DNA of 64,000 nucleotides from Paralithodes platypus (GCA_032716605.1 CM064495.1:21753676-21817675); one strand, 5' to 3'. Positions 1-12,042 are shown, counted from the stretch's first letter. Notes: generated by a model from the letters alone, not told the origin. Made by a program: numbers and translations.

Positions 1-66
1 CGGGGATCACGGCGTCAGGCAATAGATAGATAGATAGACATAGACTATAGTAAAGGCTGCCATATA

Positions 67-110
<44 letters not shown>

Positions 111-327
111 AATATTTGCTTTCCAGCTGACGGCAAATTCTATCCCTTACTACCTGGTTCTCGATAAAATATATAAAATAGAATAAAATAATATATACTG
201 TTATCTCTCTCCATCATATTATTGCCAAGTTTTCAATATCAAGATCATATTTCGCTACTAAGTCATCGTAATAGCCAAGCAATCAAGATGGACCTATGTC
301 AATGTATCGTCAACAGGAAACGTAAGA
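1..327. repeat. Simple-repeat and AT-rich DNA at window start
   Basis: A short GATA-type run lies near position 25-38 and a TA dinucleotide tract at about 71-108. The rest is AT-rich and holds no open frame or recognisable element. Confidence 0.7.
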
Positions 328-850
328 ATATAAGAAAACTTGCGTGTGCAGTAAGCTGATTGGCATACACAAGACCGATCTCTTTCCCACCCAACTCATC
401 ACGTCCATATGCCTATCTAATTTTATTATGAAGCTTTTTATCATTCTTGATCTTACTATAACACTGGGTTGCTAATTGCACATATCTACAACTCTGTTGC
501 TTAACTAGTTCTTGCCTATATCTTCTCTGAAATTAGTTTGAGTTCTTTCACTATCACTGAACTTCAGTACATCTTCATGTCCCCTTTATTAATCCCACCT
601 CTATCATATCCTCTCCAACCCTTCATATCTTTAACGAACTTTAACCTAATTTCTTGAACCTTTCTTCATATGTATAATTTCCAATATCATGTATTATTGG
701 TTTGTCATTCTGCTTCCAAGGAATCTATTTCCATAATTCTAATATAACCACCAATATTGAACAGCATAATCCACATGTGCCCTCACTAATGTTAGGTAAA
801 GTTTCAAGATTACGTCTGCTTTTCTATTTTCAGAATAGTATACATAGAAT
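328..850 (-). mobile_element. CR1-like LINE, 5'-truncated 3' end (decayed)
   Basis: Read on the minus strand, this is the same LINE family as at 44.6-46.3 kb and 61.3-62.1 kb. The conserved end-of-reverse-transcriptase text is recognisable (ADVILKLYLTLVRAHVDYAV near 739-850), and the tail side (about 328-420) carries the family's 3' untranslated text about a neighbouring AGTAAGCTGATTGGC motif. Several indels and stops break the frame, so it is an old, dead 3' fragment with no endonuclease or polymerase core left. Orientation is clear; the exact 5' truncation point is not. Confidence 0.7.
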
Positions 851-1237
851 GACATAATACAAAAACTGTGTATTTGCCAGAAGATAAGCTCGGACCTGAG
901 ATTCAGTGACGCAGTACCCATGAAACCTCCCTGTGTGTTATTCTAGCTAGCATTGGACGATAATACGCAACTGAGGAGGGACCTGTGGAGTCAAAATAGT
1001 TAATTAACAAAATATTAACTTTAATTCTCAGAGGTTCGTCGTACGCATAGTTTTAGCCATAATTTAAGTATATTATCTTATGCGGAGAACGAAAAAATCC
1101 ATTACTCCTCAAGTTAAGGATACAGCTATTGAAAAATAAGTTGTATCAACGCATAATTATCGGATCACAACTCCAAGATAAACCAGCGCCCTCATTATCG
1201 GAATAGCTGCCTTCCGTTTGATTCTACCTTAATAATG

Positions 1238-1619
1238 TTAAGGGAGCCCACCTCGCTTTTTTTCTCTTTCTCTCCCTCTCTTTGGCTTGTATCCAATTGA
1301 CCCCATTCAGCTTACTGGTTTAAGACGTTTACCCCCCATCCAGGTGTCAATATGTTCATGGCTGGCGGTAGCGAGCCAGCATATATATATATTTGTTTTG
1401 ACAGCAAGCTAAATTTGTACATTTTTCGATAGAAAAATTTCTCCGGCGAAGCCGGATTTCTCTATGCAATGCTGGCTCGCTATCGCTCGCCAGGAAGAAA
1501 TCGACACCTGGATGGGGATAAACCTCTTAAAACAGTTGCTGAATGGGACCGAATGGATAAAAGCCAGGGAAAGAGAGAAAATGGGAGAAAAATAAAAAAA
1601 AAGCAGGTGCCCCCCTTAA
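1238..1619 (+). mobile_element. Palindromic TTAA-flanked MITE, family P, copy 1
   Basis: A 374-bp body (1,242-1,615) is flanked on both sides by TTAA. It begins GGGAGCCCACCTCG and ends in the near-complement GCAGGTGCCCCCC, with long internal complementarity (GCCAGCAT / ATGCTGGC arms around a CCGGCGAAGCCGG hairpin), so a single strand could fold into one long stem. No protein is encoded. TTAA target duplication is typical of piggyBac and Kolobok-type transposases. Two further good copies are at 12,043 and 15,725. Confidence 0.85.
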
Positions 1620-1706
1620 CGGGACGTTATTTTGTTTGTTTATATATGTGTTACTATTACCGGTATTTAGATATGTTTTACTTTGCTCCCTAAACCTCTA
1701 TCAAGC

Positions 1707-2186
1707 TTAACACTCAAAGAGCGGCTGGTGGAGTATATTTCACCGTGCCGCCCAGCGGGTTTTTTTTTGGCGTTGTTTCCGTGCTATTTTTCATGCATAA
1801 ACAAGAGCCAGAACGTAATACAATTATGTATCTCTGAAAGGGCGTAAATTGAGCTTTCCAATGACACCCGAACCATCCTTCTACGATCACTGGTTGTCTT
1901 GCAACGATCGTGCAACCGAAGGGCAAAATCACTAAAATACGGTCATTTCGTTACATAATTACGTGTGTAGCGAGGGAGGGAGGGTGGGGTAGTGTGCAGT
2001 ACATGTCAGTAGACCCACGGCGGCCGTGGCGAGCGGTCATGAGGTAACCTACGCTCCTCCCATCGCTCGTCTCTCTCTCAGAGGCAATATTGTGCCAAAA
2101 TTGCACTCAGACTTAAGTCGGGCCCCGCCACATAGTCCAGATTTTTAGATACGGACTTAAGATGGGCCCCGCTAAAGAAGGGTTAA
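1707..2186 (+). mobile_element. TTAA-flanked MITE, family M, copy A
   Basis: A 472-bp non-coding body (1,711-2,182) between two TTAA sites. Ends are CACTCAAAGAGCGGCT on the left and, read inward from the right, CCCTTCTTTAGCGGG, so the terminal inverted repeats (TIRs) are short and imperfect. The central ~150 bp (about 1,790-1,930) recurs in copies at 5,698, 36,894 and, decayed and inverted, about 48,170-48,500. It is presumably moved in trans by a TTAA-specific transposase not present in this window. Confidence 0.85.
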
Positions 2187-2335
2187 AGAAACACCATCCC
2201 AAATAATCCCCTTCGAGATTAATGTATACATTTGTCGGTAGAAAAATGTCCCGGCCAAATACCCGGCTCCTCCTAAAAAACAAGTTTGCTATCACTCCCC
2301 AGGAAAAAATCACACCTAAATGGCACAAAAGGTCG
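2187..2335. mobile_element. Diverged fragment of palindromic MITE family P
   Basis: From about 2,216 the text tracks the middle of family P (TACATTTGTCGGTAGAAAAAT, then a CCCGGC hairpin core, then CCAGGAAAAAATC and CACCTAAATGG) with many substitutions. No terminal TTAA pair is preserved. Confidence 0.55.
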
Positions 2336-2849
2336 TAATATTGACAAAGAAATGGAACAAAATATTCAAATTTGAAAAATAATGGAGCAAATCATGAAGA
2401 AGAAAAAGGGGGTTCAGAACATAAACGAATACTTCCCCTTAAACAGCTATCTATGGGCATCGCTGTAATCCAAATTGGTTGTTGAGGAATAGCACATGAT
2501 TATTCTATTTGAATAGACATGTTTCTTATATCAAGGGATCAACTAAAACAACAATGTGGTTCTTAAATTTAAAGGGAAAGTATCTGATATTATGTTTTTT
2601 AAAGACCAAGCATAGAACAACATGTTGACAAGAAGGTAATATGACAAGTTAGATCGCCCCAGCACTGAGGTAAAATCATCTTCGGTCGGCCGTTATTTAT
2701 GTGATTAGAGGAAACTGTCTTCTCATATCAACTGTGTTACTGTCCAGATATCTGTCATAATCCCGGAACAACAGAATGTTATTAGTTTTTGGTTTGGGTC
2801 CGAATACCAGGTGTGCCAAAAAGAGTGAATCAGGAGAAATATCTAACTG
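2336..2849. other. No recognisable feature
   Basis: AT-rich sequence with a purine-rich patch near 2,380-2,420. I see no coding frame with family resemblance and no repeat shared with the rest of the window. Confidence 0.5.
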
Positions 2850-3020
2850 GAAAACAAGTGAGTCAGAACAGATATCAGAGAAGCTATGTGAAAACAGGTA
2901 TGTCAGGGGAGCAGGTGTGTCAGAATTGGGGTGTCAGAACAGGTGTATCAGCACAAATGTGTTAGAACTGGTGTCAGAAAAATATGTCAGAAGTTGGTGT
3001 GTCAGTAGAACACGTGTTTG
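2850..3020. repeat. Imperfect short tandem repeat (GTGTCAGAA-type units)
   Basis: At least eight imperfect iterations of a 15-20 bp unit built on AGGTGTGTCAGAAC (for example near 2,895, 2,915, 2,930, 2,945, 2,970 and 2,990). The open frame here follows the repeat and is not credible as a gene. Confidence 0.65.
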
Positions 3021-3805
3021 TTATTATTCTTAGTATTAACATTGTTCATGCAGTTATTATTGCTATTTGAAATCTGGTTTATTATTATAAATATTATTTT
3101 ATGTAAGAATAGAACCTTAGAGTTATGGTTTCCTCGAATATTAAATGGTAAACTAAATATGTGTAGTATGAATAAAATAAATACTAATTGAAGTACCAAT
3201 ATTATTAGGTGCTTGGCTGCAGAGTAGGAAACACAAGACATGTAGACGAAATGTAGTTTACTTATACAGACAACAAATACATCAAAACAACAATACAAAC
3301 ATTATACATAGACTGGATATCTGCATCAATAGAGCTTCAGAGGTCGACTGCTATAGCTGAATCCAGGCAGCAAGAAGGAGCGGCAGCTCGTCCTTCCAGT
3401 GTTGGTTCAGCTCCTGGTAGTAATCGTATGTTCCTCCGGGAAGTGGCCAGCTATTAGGTCTTTCAGTTCCTCAAATTCGGTACACTTGGAAGCCAGGATT
3501 GAGTACAGTGGTGGCTGTGGAAGGCATGAAGGTTTAGCCAAAAACGTTTCTTTACAATGATGGTTATTAGCCCTATTGTCTATATATTTATCTTTGCCTC
3601 TATCAGTGCCAATGCCATCCATTAGTCGGGTTTCTGCTGGAATCCTTCTGTCCTTCAGAGTTAGAGAAGGGGCGCAGAACTCGGAGAGTCTCATGTCGAT
3701 TGGGTGGGGTGAAGCTGAGCTCAGATGGAGTCTCAGGTTGAGTTCAGAGGGAGTCTCAGGTCTTCTGCTCACCTGAATGAACATGAACATGAATGAATAT
3801 AGAAA
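3021..3805. other. Unassigned AT-rich DNA
   Basis: No family-level coding similarity is visible. The region includes a few purine-rich repeats (CAGATGGAGTCTCAGG near 3,720-3,765) and borders the target duplication of the next element. Confidence 0.45.
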
Positions 3806-4239
3806 AGGTGGGTGAAGGTTGTTGTTGTTGTTCCCCAAGCTGCCTGGCCGAACAGCCCCAAGGCTCCGAGCACGGCCAAGGCCATATCCGAGCGCCCCCA
3901 CAGAACCCTCCCTGCCGACCACAATAAAGCCTGGGTGACCGAAGCCACTCCATGGCGGGGAGCTGAGGAGGGTGCGGAAACGCCCGGGAAACCAAAGCCC
4001 CACCCAAGGCCCTGTGCCCCTCAGCAATTATGAAGAGAAAGTTGAGGGGCAAGGGAAAAATGTGACGCTTTGGCTTCCAATCTTGGTAAATTGGGAGGTC
4101 AATCCACGGAAGAGACGCCGTCACTCGAGATCTAGAAAATATATAACTAAAAGGAACAGTCAGAGTAAGCTATGGGTATGGCAGAGATCGCTCAGTTCTT
4201 ACTCTGATAGACCAGCCCATCACCAGAGGTGGGTGAAGG
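3806..4239 (-). mobile_element. SINE with (CAA)n tail, family S, copy 1
   Basis: A 408-bp non-coding retroposon (3,819-4,226) on the minus strand, flanked by a perfect 13-bp target duplication AGGTGGGTGAAGG at 3,806-3,818 and 4,227-4,239. On the minus strand it begins CTGGTGATGGGCTGGTCTATC and ends in GGGGCTGTTCGGCCAGGC followed by a (CAA)n tail. That last stretch matches the 3' end of the LINE at 48.6-52.3 kb, so the SINE probably borrows that LINE's reverse transcriptase. Long frames through it are shadows that recur in every copy. Confidence 0.9.
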
Positions 4240-6712
4240 TGAAAGTGTTTATTGGGTAAGTAGGAGAGACAGTGGTAATAGTGAGAGAAATATAGTGATA
4301 GGGCTTCACCCAACATGCGTGAGTTGAGTAATTGGGTTGGGGTGGGATTGCTTTAAGTCGGAGCAGTTGTAGTTTTACTATAAAGAGATTCAGTATGGCT
4401 TGCCAAGAAGGAGAATGTGATGGTGGGAGCAAATAGTTTAGGATGGTAGAAAATCGAAAATGCTTGCTATAAATGGGCTTTTAGCATGGCAGAGGGAGTC
4501 TACTCGAGTATAGAATAATTAATAATCTAGGGTGGTAATAAAGCGAAAATGGTATAGAAAGGGGGGGGGGGGAGGATTTGGGGGTTATAGAGTCAAAACA
4601 CGTTAAGTGAGTGTTATTGTGTAATTTAGTTATAATTTGGCTAAGGATGGGTGTTAATGAAAATTATGCGAATTATGTGGGTGGGTCTGTGATGTTATTT
4701 ATATTTCAATTATAGTAAGTAAATCTAGGACTGGGTGCCTCTCTGTTGACAGGGATAAGGAGGTTTGACCAGGGGGGGGGGGGGGATATATAATTATTTT
4801 GAAAATTTTGATGAACTTATGGTGAGAGGTCTCAAGTTTAATAACTTGTTCTTCTGCTAAATGATTCCAATATATATTAAGAGGGGGGATGAAGGCTAAA
4901 TCATAAAGATGTTCTGTCGTCTGTAATTTGAGACACAGAGCCCCGAAAATCCATCTCAGTGCTGTATTTTTATTTTTCTGTTGGTTACTAGGGGCCGAAA
5001 GAGTGATGCTGAGTGGGACGTAGCACAAAAGAGGTTTTATCAGTGCTTTATAAAAGTGGAGCTTGGTTTTAATGGAGGCATTTCGAAATCTAAATATGGT
5101 TTGGAGGGATTTTGATACGATGGCAGTGGAAGTTTTTGCTTGATAATGGTTCGGAGGAATTTGTCAAATGTGAGGCAAAGTACTTTGTTAGTGAGAGAGA
5201 CATTACTTGTGTGCGGTTAGGGAGAGGTTCTCGGGAGTTTTAGAATAAGGGTCTTGGACGGGGACGTACTTTGGTAAAATAGGTGATGTAGGACTTGTGA
5301 GGGTGAGCCTGAATCCGCCATTTATTTCCCATTGTGCTACTTGGTCAAGGTCTCTTTGAGCTCTGTTTGTCAATGTGTCTAGTGCGTTTGCTCTTACTAA
5401 TTGAGTCACGTCGTCTGCATACATTACTGTGGGAGAGTCATTGTAAATGGGGTTGGGAATGTCATTTGTGTATAGGATGTAGAAGGTAGGAGCGAGCACT
5501 GAGCCTTGAGGTACATCTGCATTGAGTGGCAATAAATCTGAATAGAGATTTGAAAATTAAATTTTGGTTGTTCTATTGTCCAATAAATTGCAAAGAAGTT
5601 TCTAAGTTATTTAATGGGAAGTTGAAATTTTTGCAGATTTTGTACTTCAAGCCTATGTGCCACACAGTGTCAAAAGCTCATTTTATGTCCTTGGTAATTA
5701 ACACTCAACGAGCGGCTAGTTTTGTAACGCTACTACCTGCCCAGCGGGTAGTTTTACCCTAAACGAGCTTCATTCCATGCTCTTTTTCATGCATAAAGAA
5801 GAGCCAGAGTGTAATACAATTATGTATCCGTAAAAGGGTGATAATTGAGCTTTCCAATGACACCTGAACCATCCTTGTACGACCAAGGGTTCTCTTACAA
5901 CGATCGTGCAACACGAAGGGAAAATCCCTATATTACAGTAATTTCGTCAGTTTTTACCCTGTATTGTGGGACCAGGGATGTGGTGGGATGTGATGTTACC
6001 CTCAGTGGCGGGACTGGGTCCATGCCGAACGGTCAGAGCCTACCCGCGCTCCTCCCACCGCTCGGACTCTCTCTCAGAGCCAATTATGTGCTAAAATTTG
6101 CATACGACATAAGGCATTCCCCGCTTTTTAGGCCTTGGTTCTCTAACCGCCTTAAGGCGGGCGCCGCCAAAGAGGGGTTAAAGCTGTCTTGTTTTTTCGT
6201 CTGGAGTGTTTATTTAAGTAAATGTAGTTTGTAATAATGTTTAGTGCTTCCTGTGTTGATCTATGTTATCTAAAACCATATTTCATGTGTGTGAGAAGCC
6301 CTTTGTCTTCGAGAAATAGTATGATTCGGCGGTTTATGATACTTTCTAGAGTCTTCCCAAGAGTCTCAAGTAGACTAATGGGTCTGTAGTTTAGTGGATC
6401 AGTGTTGTCTTGGTTTTTCCTGAGGATGAAAATAATGGTCGCTGTCTTGTAGCCTAATGCCAGGATGGCGTTATAGAGGCGAGTGAGTGTTGTTATGAAA
6501 GTGTTAGGGAGGTGCTTTACAAGGTGATGATTATTACCCGTGGCACCAGGCGCCTTTCTCCGGGTCTTAGAGAGAATAAACTTGACTTTGTCTGGCACAA
6601 TGGGAGCGGTGAGTATATTTTGAGGATCAAGTGTGTTTACGTTGATGTGTATGCCTTTCACCTGCTGCATAATCCGGCATTTATAATGCCCGGGCCCGGA
6701 TCCGAGAGCCAT
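4240..6712 (-). pseudogene. Jockey-like LINE reverse transcriptase, broken
   Basis: Minus-strand remnant of a non-LTR retrotransposon polymerase. The 5' part (6,266-6,712) shows the RT start: an RRKAPGATG block, then NYRPISLLETLGKTLESII and YGFR. A MITE (5,698-6,181) interrupts it, after which KDIK-stop-AFDTVW is readable around 5,690. The catalytic region at 5,203-5,532 holds VPQGSVLAPTFYILYTNDIP and the active-site motif YADDVTQLV. The C-terminal region (4,699-5,028) has ALRWIFGALCLKLQTTEHLY. Frames change several times and stops are present, so it cannot encode an active enzyme. No endonuclease domain is seen upstream. Clade (Jockey group) is inferred from motif spelling. Confidence 0.75.
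5698..6181 (+). mobile_element. TTAA-flanked MITE, family M, copy B (inside LINE RT)
   Basis: A 476-bp body (5,702-6,177) with TTAA at both ends, starting CACTCAACGAGCGGCT and ending GCCGCCAAAGAGGGG. It lies within the reverse transcriptase of the Jockey-like LINE, between the YGFR block and the AFDTVW block, so it inserted after the LINE. Central text matches copies A and C. Confidence 0.88.
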
Positions 6713-8040
6713 ATATTTTAGTTCCCGCCTCCTCCTGATTGGCTACTGGTAGAGTGTCTGGACCAATCACAGCAAGTGGCTCCACCCAGAAAGCGTTGTG
6801 ATCTGAAATGATTAATAAGCTCGTGGGGTGTAGTTGTCCTAGATAGAGTTGGTAAAGATATTGGATAATCAAATGGGCCAGTCAGAGTCCTGGGTAGAGT
6901 TGTTAGAGGTGTGGGGCCGCAGAGTGTCCAGGGCAGAGGTGTTGAACAGCCAGGTGGACAAAGCAGGGAAGGCGGCTCCGCCCACCAAGTGTTCTATGAA
7001 CTGGAAGGCTTAACAAGCTCCTGTAGCTTGAGGGGCCTGGAGATGTTTGGTACTGCTGTTCGTTGTGTAACTGTCTATTAAATTTCTAGTTCCCATTTAT
7101 TTTCTTCAAGACAAGTTCAATACACCATTTATTTATTCATTGGTCTCTTAGGTTTCTGTCTAGTGCTTCTTTAGCCATATGGTATAATATTCTTTACAAT
7201 GAACTTTCCAAACATATATAGGACTGTCTCCTATTCTTCTACTGGAGGCTGGGTTTAATACTAAGTAGATCATTAATTTAGTCTGTCTATTTGCCTGCCT
7301 GACTGGCTCTAAATAAGTGCATGTTGTTATTTGGAACCAGAACATTGTTGATTATAAATCAGCAAAGGAAACCTTCGAAAATACTTGTTTAGATAGTACA
7401 AATATCTATCACATTACCAAACAAAATTAAATCAATATTGAACCACCTCAATACCCATAATGTTGATGAAGAATATTCCAATTCACACCTGCATTTGACT
7501 ATGTGAACAAATATTACAATTATATTTTGTGTGTTGATTCATATTTCTTGAGTTGGAAACTAGTCACGTGACTCGCGATACTACCCATATGTGCCGCACC
7601 ACTGCAGGAGTCTTGGAAGTTGGGTTTTGTTTTAACCTAGTTCACATGGAACACATCAAATTGTAGATATAATACAATAAACACAAGCAAGGGAAGAAAT
7701 GTCGTCACTGCCTATTTTAAATGTGTGATAACGGTAAGTAAATCATGGCCTGTGATTGGCTAATCTGCGTGACCCCGTCAGTCAGTCTCCTCTCTCGTTT
7801 ATTTCTTGCGTTTATAATTTAATTGTTTCGCTTTTGTTTAGTTTATGATATATAAGTTATAATTGTGCTTCATGTGATATTTAATAGCTCTTTAGATTCG
7901 GATAAGACTATAATTTATTAAGTAATCATTACAATTACTTAAACGCATATAGTTTAATGAATAAATAAGGAATAATAAAGAAAACTAGAAGAAATTATCA
8001 GCTCTTGTCACTCATGTTGGCCAGTGAGCAAGGGTACTGA
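6713..8040. other. Non-coding, unassigned
   Basis: No coding frame with family similarity. Two CCAAT/ATTGG motifs and a GCGTTGTGATC stretch lie at 6,735-6,800; the remainder is AT-rich. Nothing marks a promoter with confidence. Confidence 0.4.
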
Positions 8041-9082
8041 TACGATTGCCAATCATGAGCCTCGATGCAAACACCAGTTAGGAGCCAGATGCACAAGTCG
8101 ACGGAATGGAGTATAGTACCCTATGGTACAGTAGGGGTTAACAAGAGCAAAGTATTGGTAGTAGAAAGAGAAGGAAACACTGTGTGTAATATAAGGATTA
8201 ATGGAGAACAGCTTGAACTAGTAGAAGAGTTTATGTATCTGGGAGCCATGACTGAGAAAGGGGAAAAATTTGCAAGAGAAGTAATACACAAAGTAACACA
8301 AGGAAGAAAGGTAGCTGGAGCAATGAAAGCCTTGTTTAGGAGCAGAAACTTGAGTATGGAAACAATGAGAGGATTGCATGAAGGTGTGCTGGTGCCAACA
8401 TTATTGTATGGATGTGAAACTCTGGTATGGCATAAAAACGAAAAGTCACAAGAAAGTGCAGCTGAAATGGATTAGCTAAGAAATGTGTATGGAGTTAGAA
8501 GAATAGACAGAATAAGAAGTGTGACCATATGGGAGGCATGTGGAATTAAGAAGTCGGTAGAGGAAAAGGTTGAAGAAAGTGTTCTCAGATGGTATGGTCA
8601 AATGACAAGAATGCCTGAAGAAAGAATATTTAAAAGGATCCATGTCAGTGAAATGAAAGGAAGAAGGTGTGGAAAGCTGAGAAGAAGATGGCATGATATG
8701 GTGTCAGAATGTGTGTCAAAGTTTGAAAAGGGAATGGTTGAAGCAAAATAATTAGCAAATGACAGGAATAAATGGAGGAAGTTTGTTAGAGAGATTACAT
8801 GAAGGTCTCTGGACCCTTTTAAATGACAAACCTGGAAGGTCCTTATCCCAGATGTTGATGTGAAGAGACCTTATCCGGAAGTATAACATCTGAGGTGAAG
8901 CCATTGATTTAAAGGTCTGATGATTGAGTGGTGCTTCTGAATGCGTTTGTGCTTGATCTTTGTGGACGAACTGTTATATGTGTTTTTCTCCTTTCATCTC
9001 TTGTTCCTTTCTTGTGTCTCTTGCTGATCCTCCCTACCCCTTGTGGGAGTAAGGGCTGGCTACTGACTGACTGACTGACAAA
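8041..9082 (+). pseudogene. LINE reverse transcriptase C-terminus and 3' UTR, one nonsense codon
   Basis: The plus-strand frame from 8,065 to 8,750 encodes the C-terminal part of a LINE polymerase: VNKSKVLVVEREG (about residue 25), FMYLGAMTEKG, the RKVAGAMKALF helix, LVPTLLYGCETLVW, then a TAG at 8,473-8,475, and in the same frame VYGVRRIDRIRS and VLRWYGQMTRMPEERI. Only one stop splits it, so it is fairly young. The polymerase active site is absent, meaning 5' truncation. The 3' UTR runs to about 9,080 and ends in a short ACTG repeat, which serves as the tail. The fragments at 16.2-16.8 kb and 46.4-47.2 kb look like the same clade. Confidence 0.75.
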
Positions 9083-9215
9083 CTAAACTTACTTTCTGCA
9101 ATATATTGCGTTGTATGTCTTGTATTGTATTGTAACTATTTCCATAGTATATGTTCACTTAAACGTTTTCCAACCAAGCCACGCCATTACATTCTTTTCA
9201 GTATAACTCTCAATA
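9083..9215. other. Short unassigned spacer
   Basis: AT-rich sequence between the LINE tail and the foldback element, with no further feature. Confidence 0.5.
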
Positions 9216-10025
9216 TACAGGGTGTCCCGCGAGTTTTGTCAAATACTTTCAGAGATGAAAGATTAAGTAATTCTAAGTAAAAACTGTTATATACACATAG
9301 GCTTTTTGGTGCATTGTTTTGTAGTTATGGATCCTTAAAGTCGGCATTTTGGTAATTTTTGTCGTTGCTAACCCTGTTTTTCTTCAATAGGATGAGGATG
9401 GGAAACAACTATAAAGTGTATTATGAAGCATGATATCAATACTTCAAACTGACACCAAAAACTTCCCTACATCGTACTTCATACTCCCTTGGCATGGAGT
9501 TGAATATTACAAGAAAGTTAAGAAACCAACAAAACTTAATGTCAAGTTTATCATCACGGAATTAAGAAAGGAGCTACAGAGGATGTTTTGGTGTTTTCAT
9601 TAAGTATTGATACCATGCACCATCATACAGCATTTAACGTTATCGCTATTAATTTTCCTTACTCGGGAAATGGGTGGGTTTAAACTGACAGAAAACGCCA
9701 AAAAAAATCCTCTGTAGGAGCTACAGAGGATTTTTTTTAACGTGATGATGAGCTTAAAATTAAGTTTTGTTGATTTCTTGTAATATTCAGTTTGAAGTAT
9801 TGATATCATGCTTCATAATACACTTTATAGTTTTTTTTCCTATCTTCATCTTATTGAAGAAAAACAGGGTTAGAAATTACAAAAAACACCAAAATGCCGA
9901 CTTTAAGGGTCCATAACTACAAAACAATGCCCCCAAAAGCCTCTGTGTATATAACAGTTTTAACTTAGAATTACTTAATCTTTCATCTCTGAAAGTATTT
10001 GACAAAACTCGCGGGACATCCTGTA
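9216..10025. mobile_element. TA-flanked foldback (near-palindromic) MITE, 806 bp
   Basis: The element at 9,218-10,023 starts CAGGGTGTCCCGCGAG and ends CTCGCGGGACATCCTG, with TA on each side as expected for Tc1/mariner-type insertion. The two arms match over nearly their whole length: 9,218-9,465 pairs with 9,785-10,023, and complementarity continues inward (TTACAAGAAA / TTTCTTGTAA; CTACAGAGGAT repeated at 9,572 and near 9,716-9,735). The unpaired centre is only ~130 bp. It encodes nothing; transcripts would form a long hairpin. Confidence 0.9.
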
Positions 10026-11274
10026 TAATAATCCTTCTCCACGATGGAGAACCCCTGTTCTTGTTTAATCATTTATACCCTATACCAATGTTTTCCATAA
10101 TTTATTTCTTTACAGTAGTCTAACCAACCGTAATTCAACAAACAAACAAAAATCCAAAAGAGACTACCAAGAAAATGTTAGAAGATATATTTGAAATAAC
10201 ACCGACATGGATGAAATTCAACATCTCAAATATTTACAATACAAATTAGGTCTGTATAATATATCACGGTTTCCTGTGATAATGGATGGGTATTTTGTAC
10301 TCTCGTTGTTTATATTGTGGGAGAGCCATAGCCATTTTTACGTGCAACTGATAACGACTGCAAACATGTTATTTGCCGGAAAGATGTTTAAACCTTTAAT
10401 ACACAACAAATACGTGACAGGGCCATGTTCATTTGTTTGTAATAATTACAAGTTATCTTTATATGTTATGTTTTGTTGTGCAACTATGTATAATGTGTCA
10501 ACTACAATATTTCGAAAACTTGTAATAACAATTGTTCAATGGTGTTGAAGGGGAAGGTGGAGCTTATAGACATTTGAAATAGTTATGATGCTTGTATCTC
10601 AATGTAATCGTATGTCGAGGCAGTTAAAATAGTTAACAAAAGACGAGAATGGGGAACACCATTAATTGATCGATTTTATTGTAATGCAATAACAAAAAAA
10701 TGCCTCCAGTTAAATTTTATGTTACATTTATGTCACTTTTTGTTTTACTGTTTTAATATATTTTTAAACTTACTGTAAGCAATTGTTGTTAGTTTTTAAT
10801 GTCATATCTTTTTGCCTTTCTGATACACAGATCATCTGTTTGGATATTCCCTAGGATAGCTTAGGATGGTGTGATTAACCTACTCTGGTATGTTTATTTA
10901 TATGTGCCGCATTGCAGGACAAAAATGGTAGATTCTAATTAGGAAAATAACTAAATACAGTACATTTCTTCGAAATAATCCACCGAGAAGCAAATATTAT
11001 ACAGTATTAACGTTTGTAGATATCTGTCAGTGGTTGGTTTTCTGCTTAATGTTCGCATAATTCTGCAGTTACGTATCTATATCTACATACCTATGTACGG
11101 CATGTATGTGTTTGTGTAAGTGTGTGTGGCTGTGTGTGTGTGAGTGTGTTCGTTTATGTGTACTTTATGTGTGCATGTGTGTGTGTCTACTCACTTAATT
11201 GTAGTATACAGGATTTGAGCCTAAGCTCGTATTGTCCTGTGTGTGTGTGTGTGTGTATGAATATGTGTGTGTAC
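10026..11274. other. Unassigned AT-rich DNA with TG microsatellites
   Basis: No supportable coding region. TG/GT tracts occupy about 11,105-11,190 and 11,236-11,272. Confidence 0.5.
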
Positions 11275-11393
11275 TTACACTAGTTGTACTTACACTAGTT
11301 GTATTTGCGAGAGTGAGCATGCTCGTTAATTCCCGCCTCCTAAGATATGTTTGTCATACCGTGCTTTGAAACTATGCACTGATGGTGCAGACA
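11275..11393 (-). mobile_element. LINE 3'-end fragment, decapod-type
   Basis: Minus-strand text with GGAGGCGGGAATTAACGAGC and an ACAACTAGTGTAAGTAC end. The same text recurs on the plus strand near 12,905-12,980. I recognise the ending (an AACTAG plus GTAC/ACAC tail) as typical of a LINE 3' end in decapods; this is from memory. No polymerase is left. Confidence 0.5.
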
Positions 11394-11880
11394 CTACTTC
11401 GGCAAGGAAATTAAGGCACGTCCCAACACCTTCTTCAAACCCGCCTTGACAATGCCGATGGCCCTTTCCCATATAGCGCCGAACCACGGCGCCCTAGTCG
11501 GGATAAACCGCCACTCACATTGAACACTGCCAAGGTGGGACTGAACTTTAGGGTGATTACAAATGTCCGATAAGTACCCAGAGGCCCCAACAAAAGTGCT
11601 GGCACTGTCACTTAAAATTACCCGGGGAAATCCCTGTCGACTACAGAACCTCCTGAATGCGTGGAGGAAACTGTCACAAGTGAGGTTGGTGACTATATCG
11701 ATGTGAATCGCTCTGGTGACTGCGCAAGTAAATAAAAGCATGTAAGCCTTTATGGTCGGCGAGTCCTTGATCGGGATTGCTCCGCTATAGTCCACCCCAG
11801 TGACCTTATACGGGTCTCCAGGGGTGGTTCGCAGGGCTGGTAAAGGTGGCAGTCCTGCATAGTCGTAGGGCTTACTACGT
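11394..11880 (-). pseudogene. BEL/Pao integrase catalytic core fragment
   Basis: The minus strand encodes part of a retroelement integrase of the BEL/Pao type: LPALRTTPGDPYKVTGVDYSG holds the first catalytic Asp, RAIHIDIVTNLTCDSFLHA follows, VILSDSASTF holds the second Asp, and WFGAIWERAIGIVK holds the Glu, so all three D-D-E residues remain. It ends at LISLPK without the C-terminal domain. The apparent N-terminus is translated from the adjacent GT microsatellite (11,888-11,912) and is not real. No LTR, gag or RT belonging to it is visible nearby, so it is an orphan fragment. The frame itself is intact over about 160 codons, suggesting moderate age. Confidence 0.88.
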
Positions 11881-12042
11881 AGGGCTTTGTGTGTGTGTGT
11901 GTGTGTGTGTGAGTGAGTGTGTGAATAATAGTAAAGAAGGGTTGAGCCACTTTCTTTTTGTTTTTTCAAGATTATCCTTCGACACTAGCTTACTTAATTT
12001 TACTGTTGATGATTCTGAATATCTTTATGAAGTTTAAATGTG

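Noticed and set aside
3407..4027. 206-codon open frame (recurs at 55.6, 56.2 and 59.3 kb)
   Set aside because: Lies mostly inside the non-coding SINE family S and is repeated with it; frames differ between copies.
10207..10548. 113-codon open frame on the plus strand
   Set aside because: No family resemblance, AT-driven composition, no supporting context.
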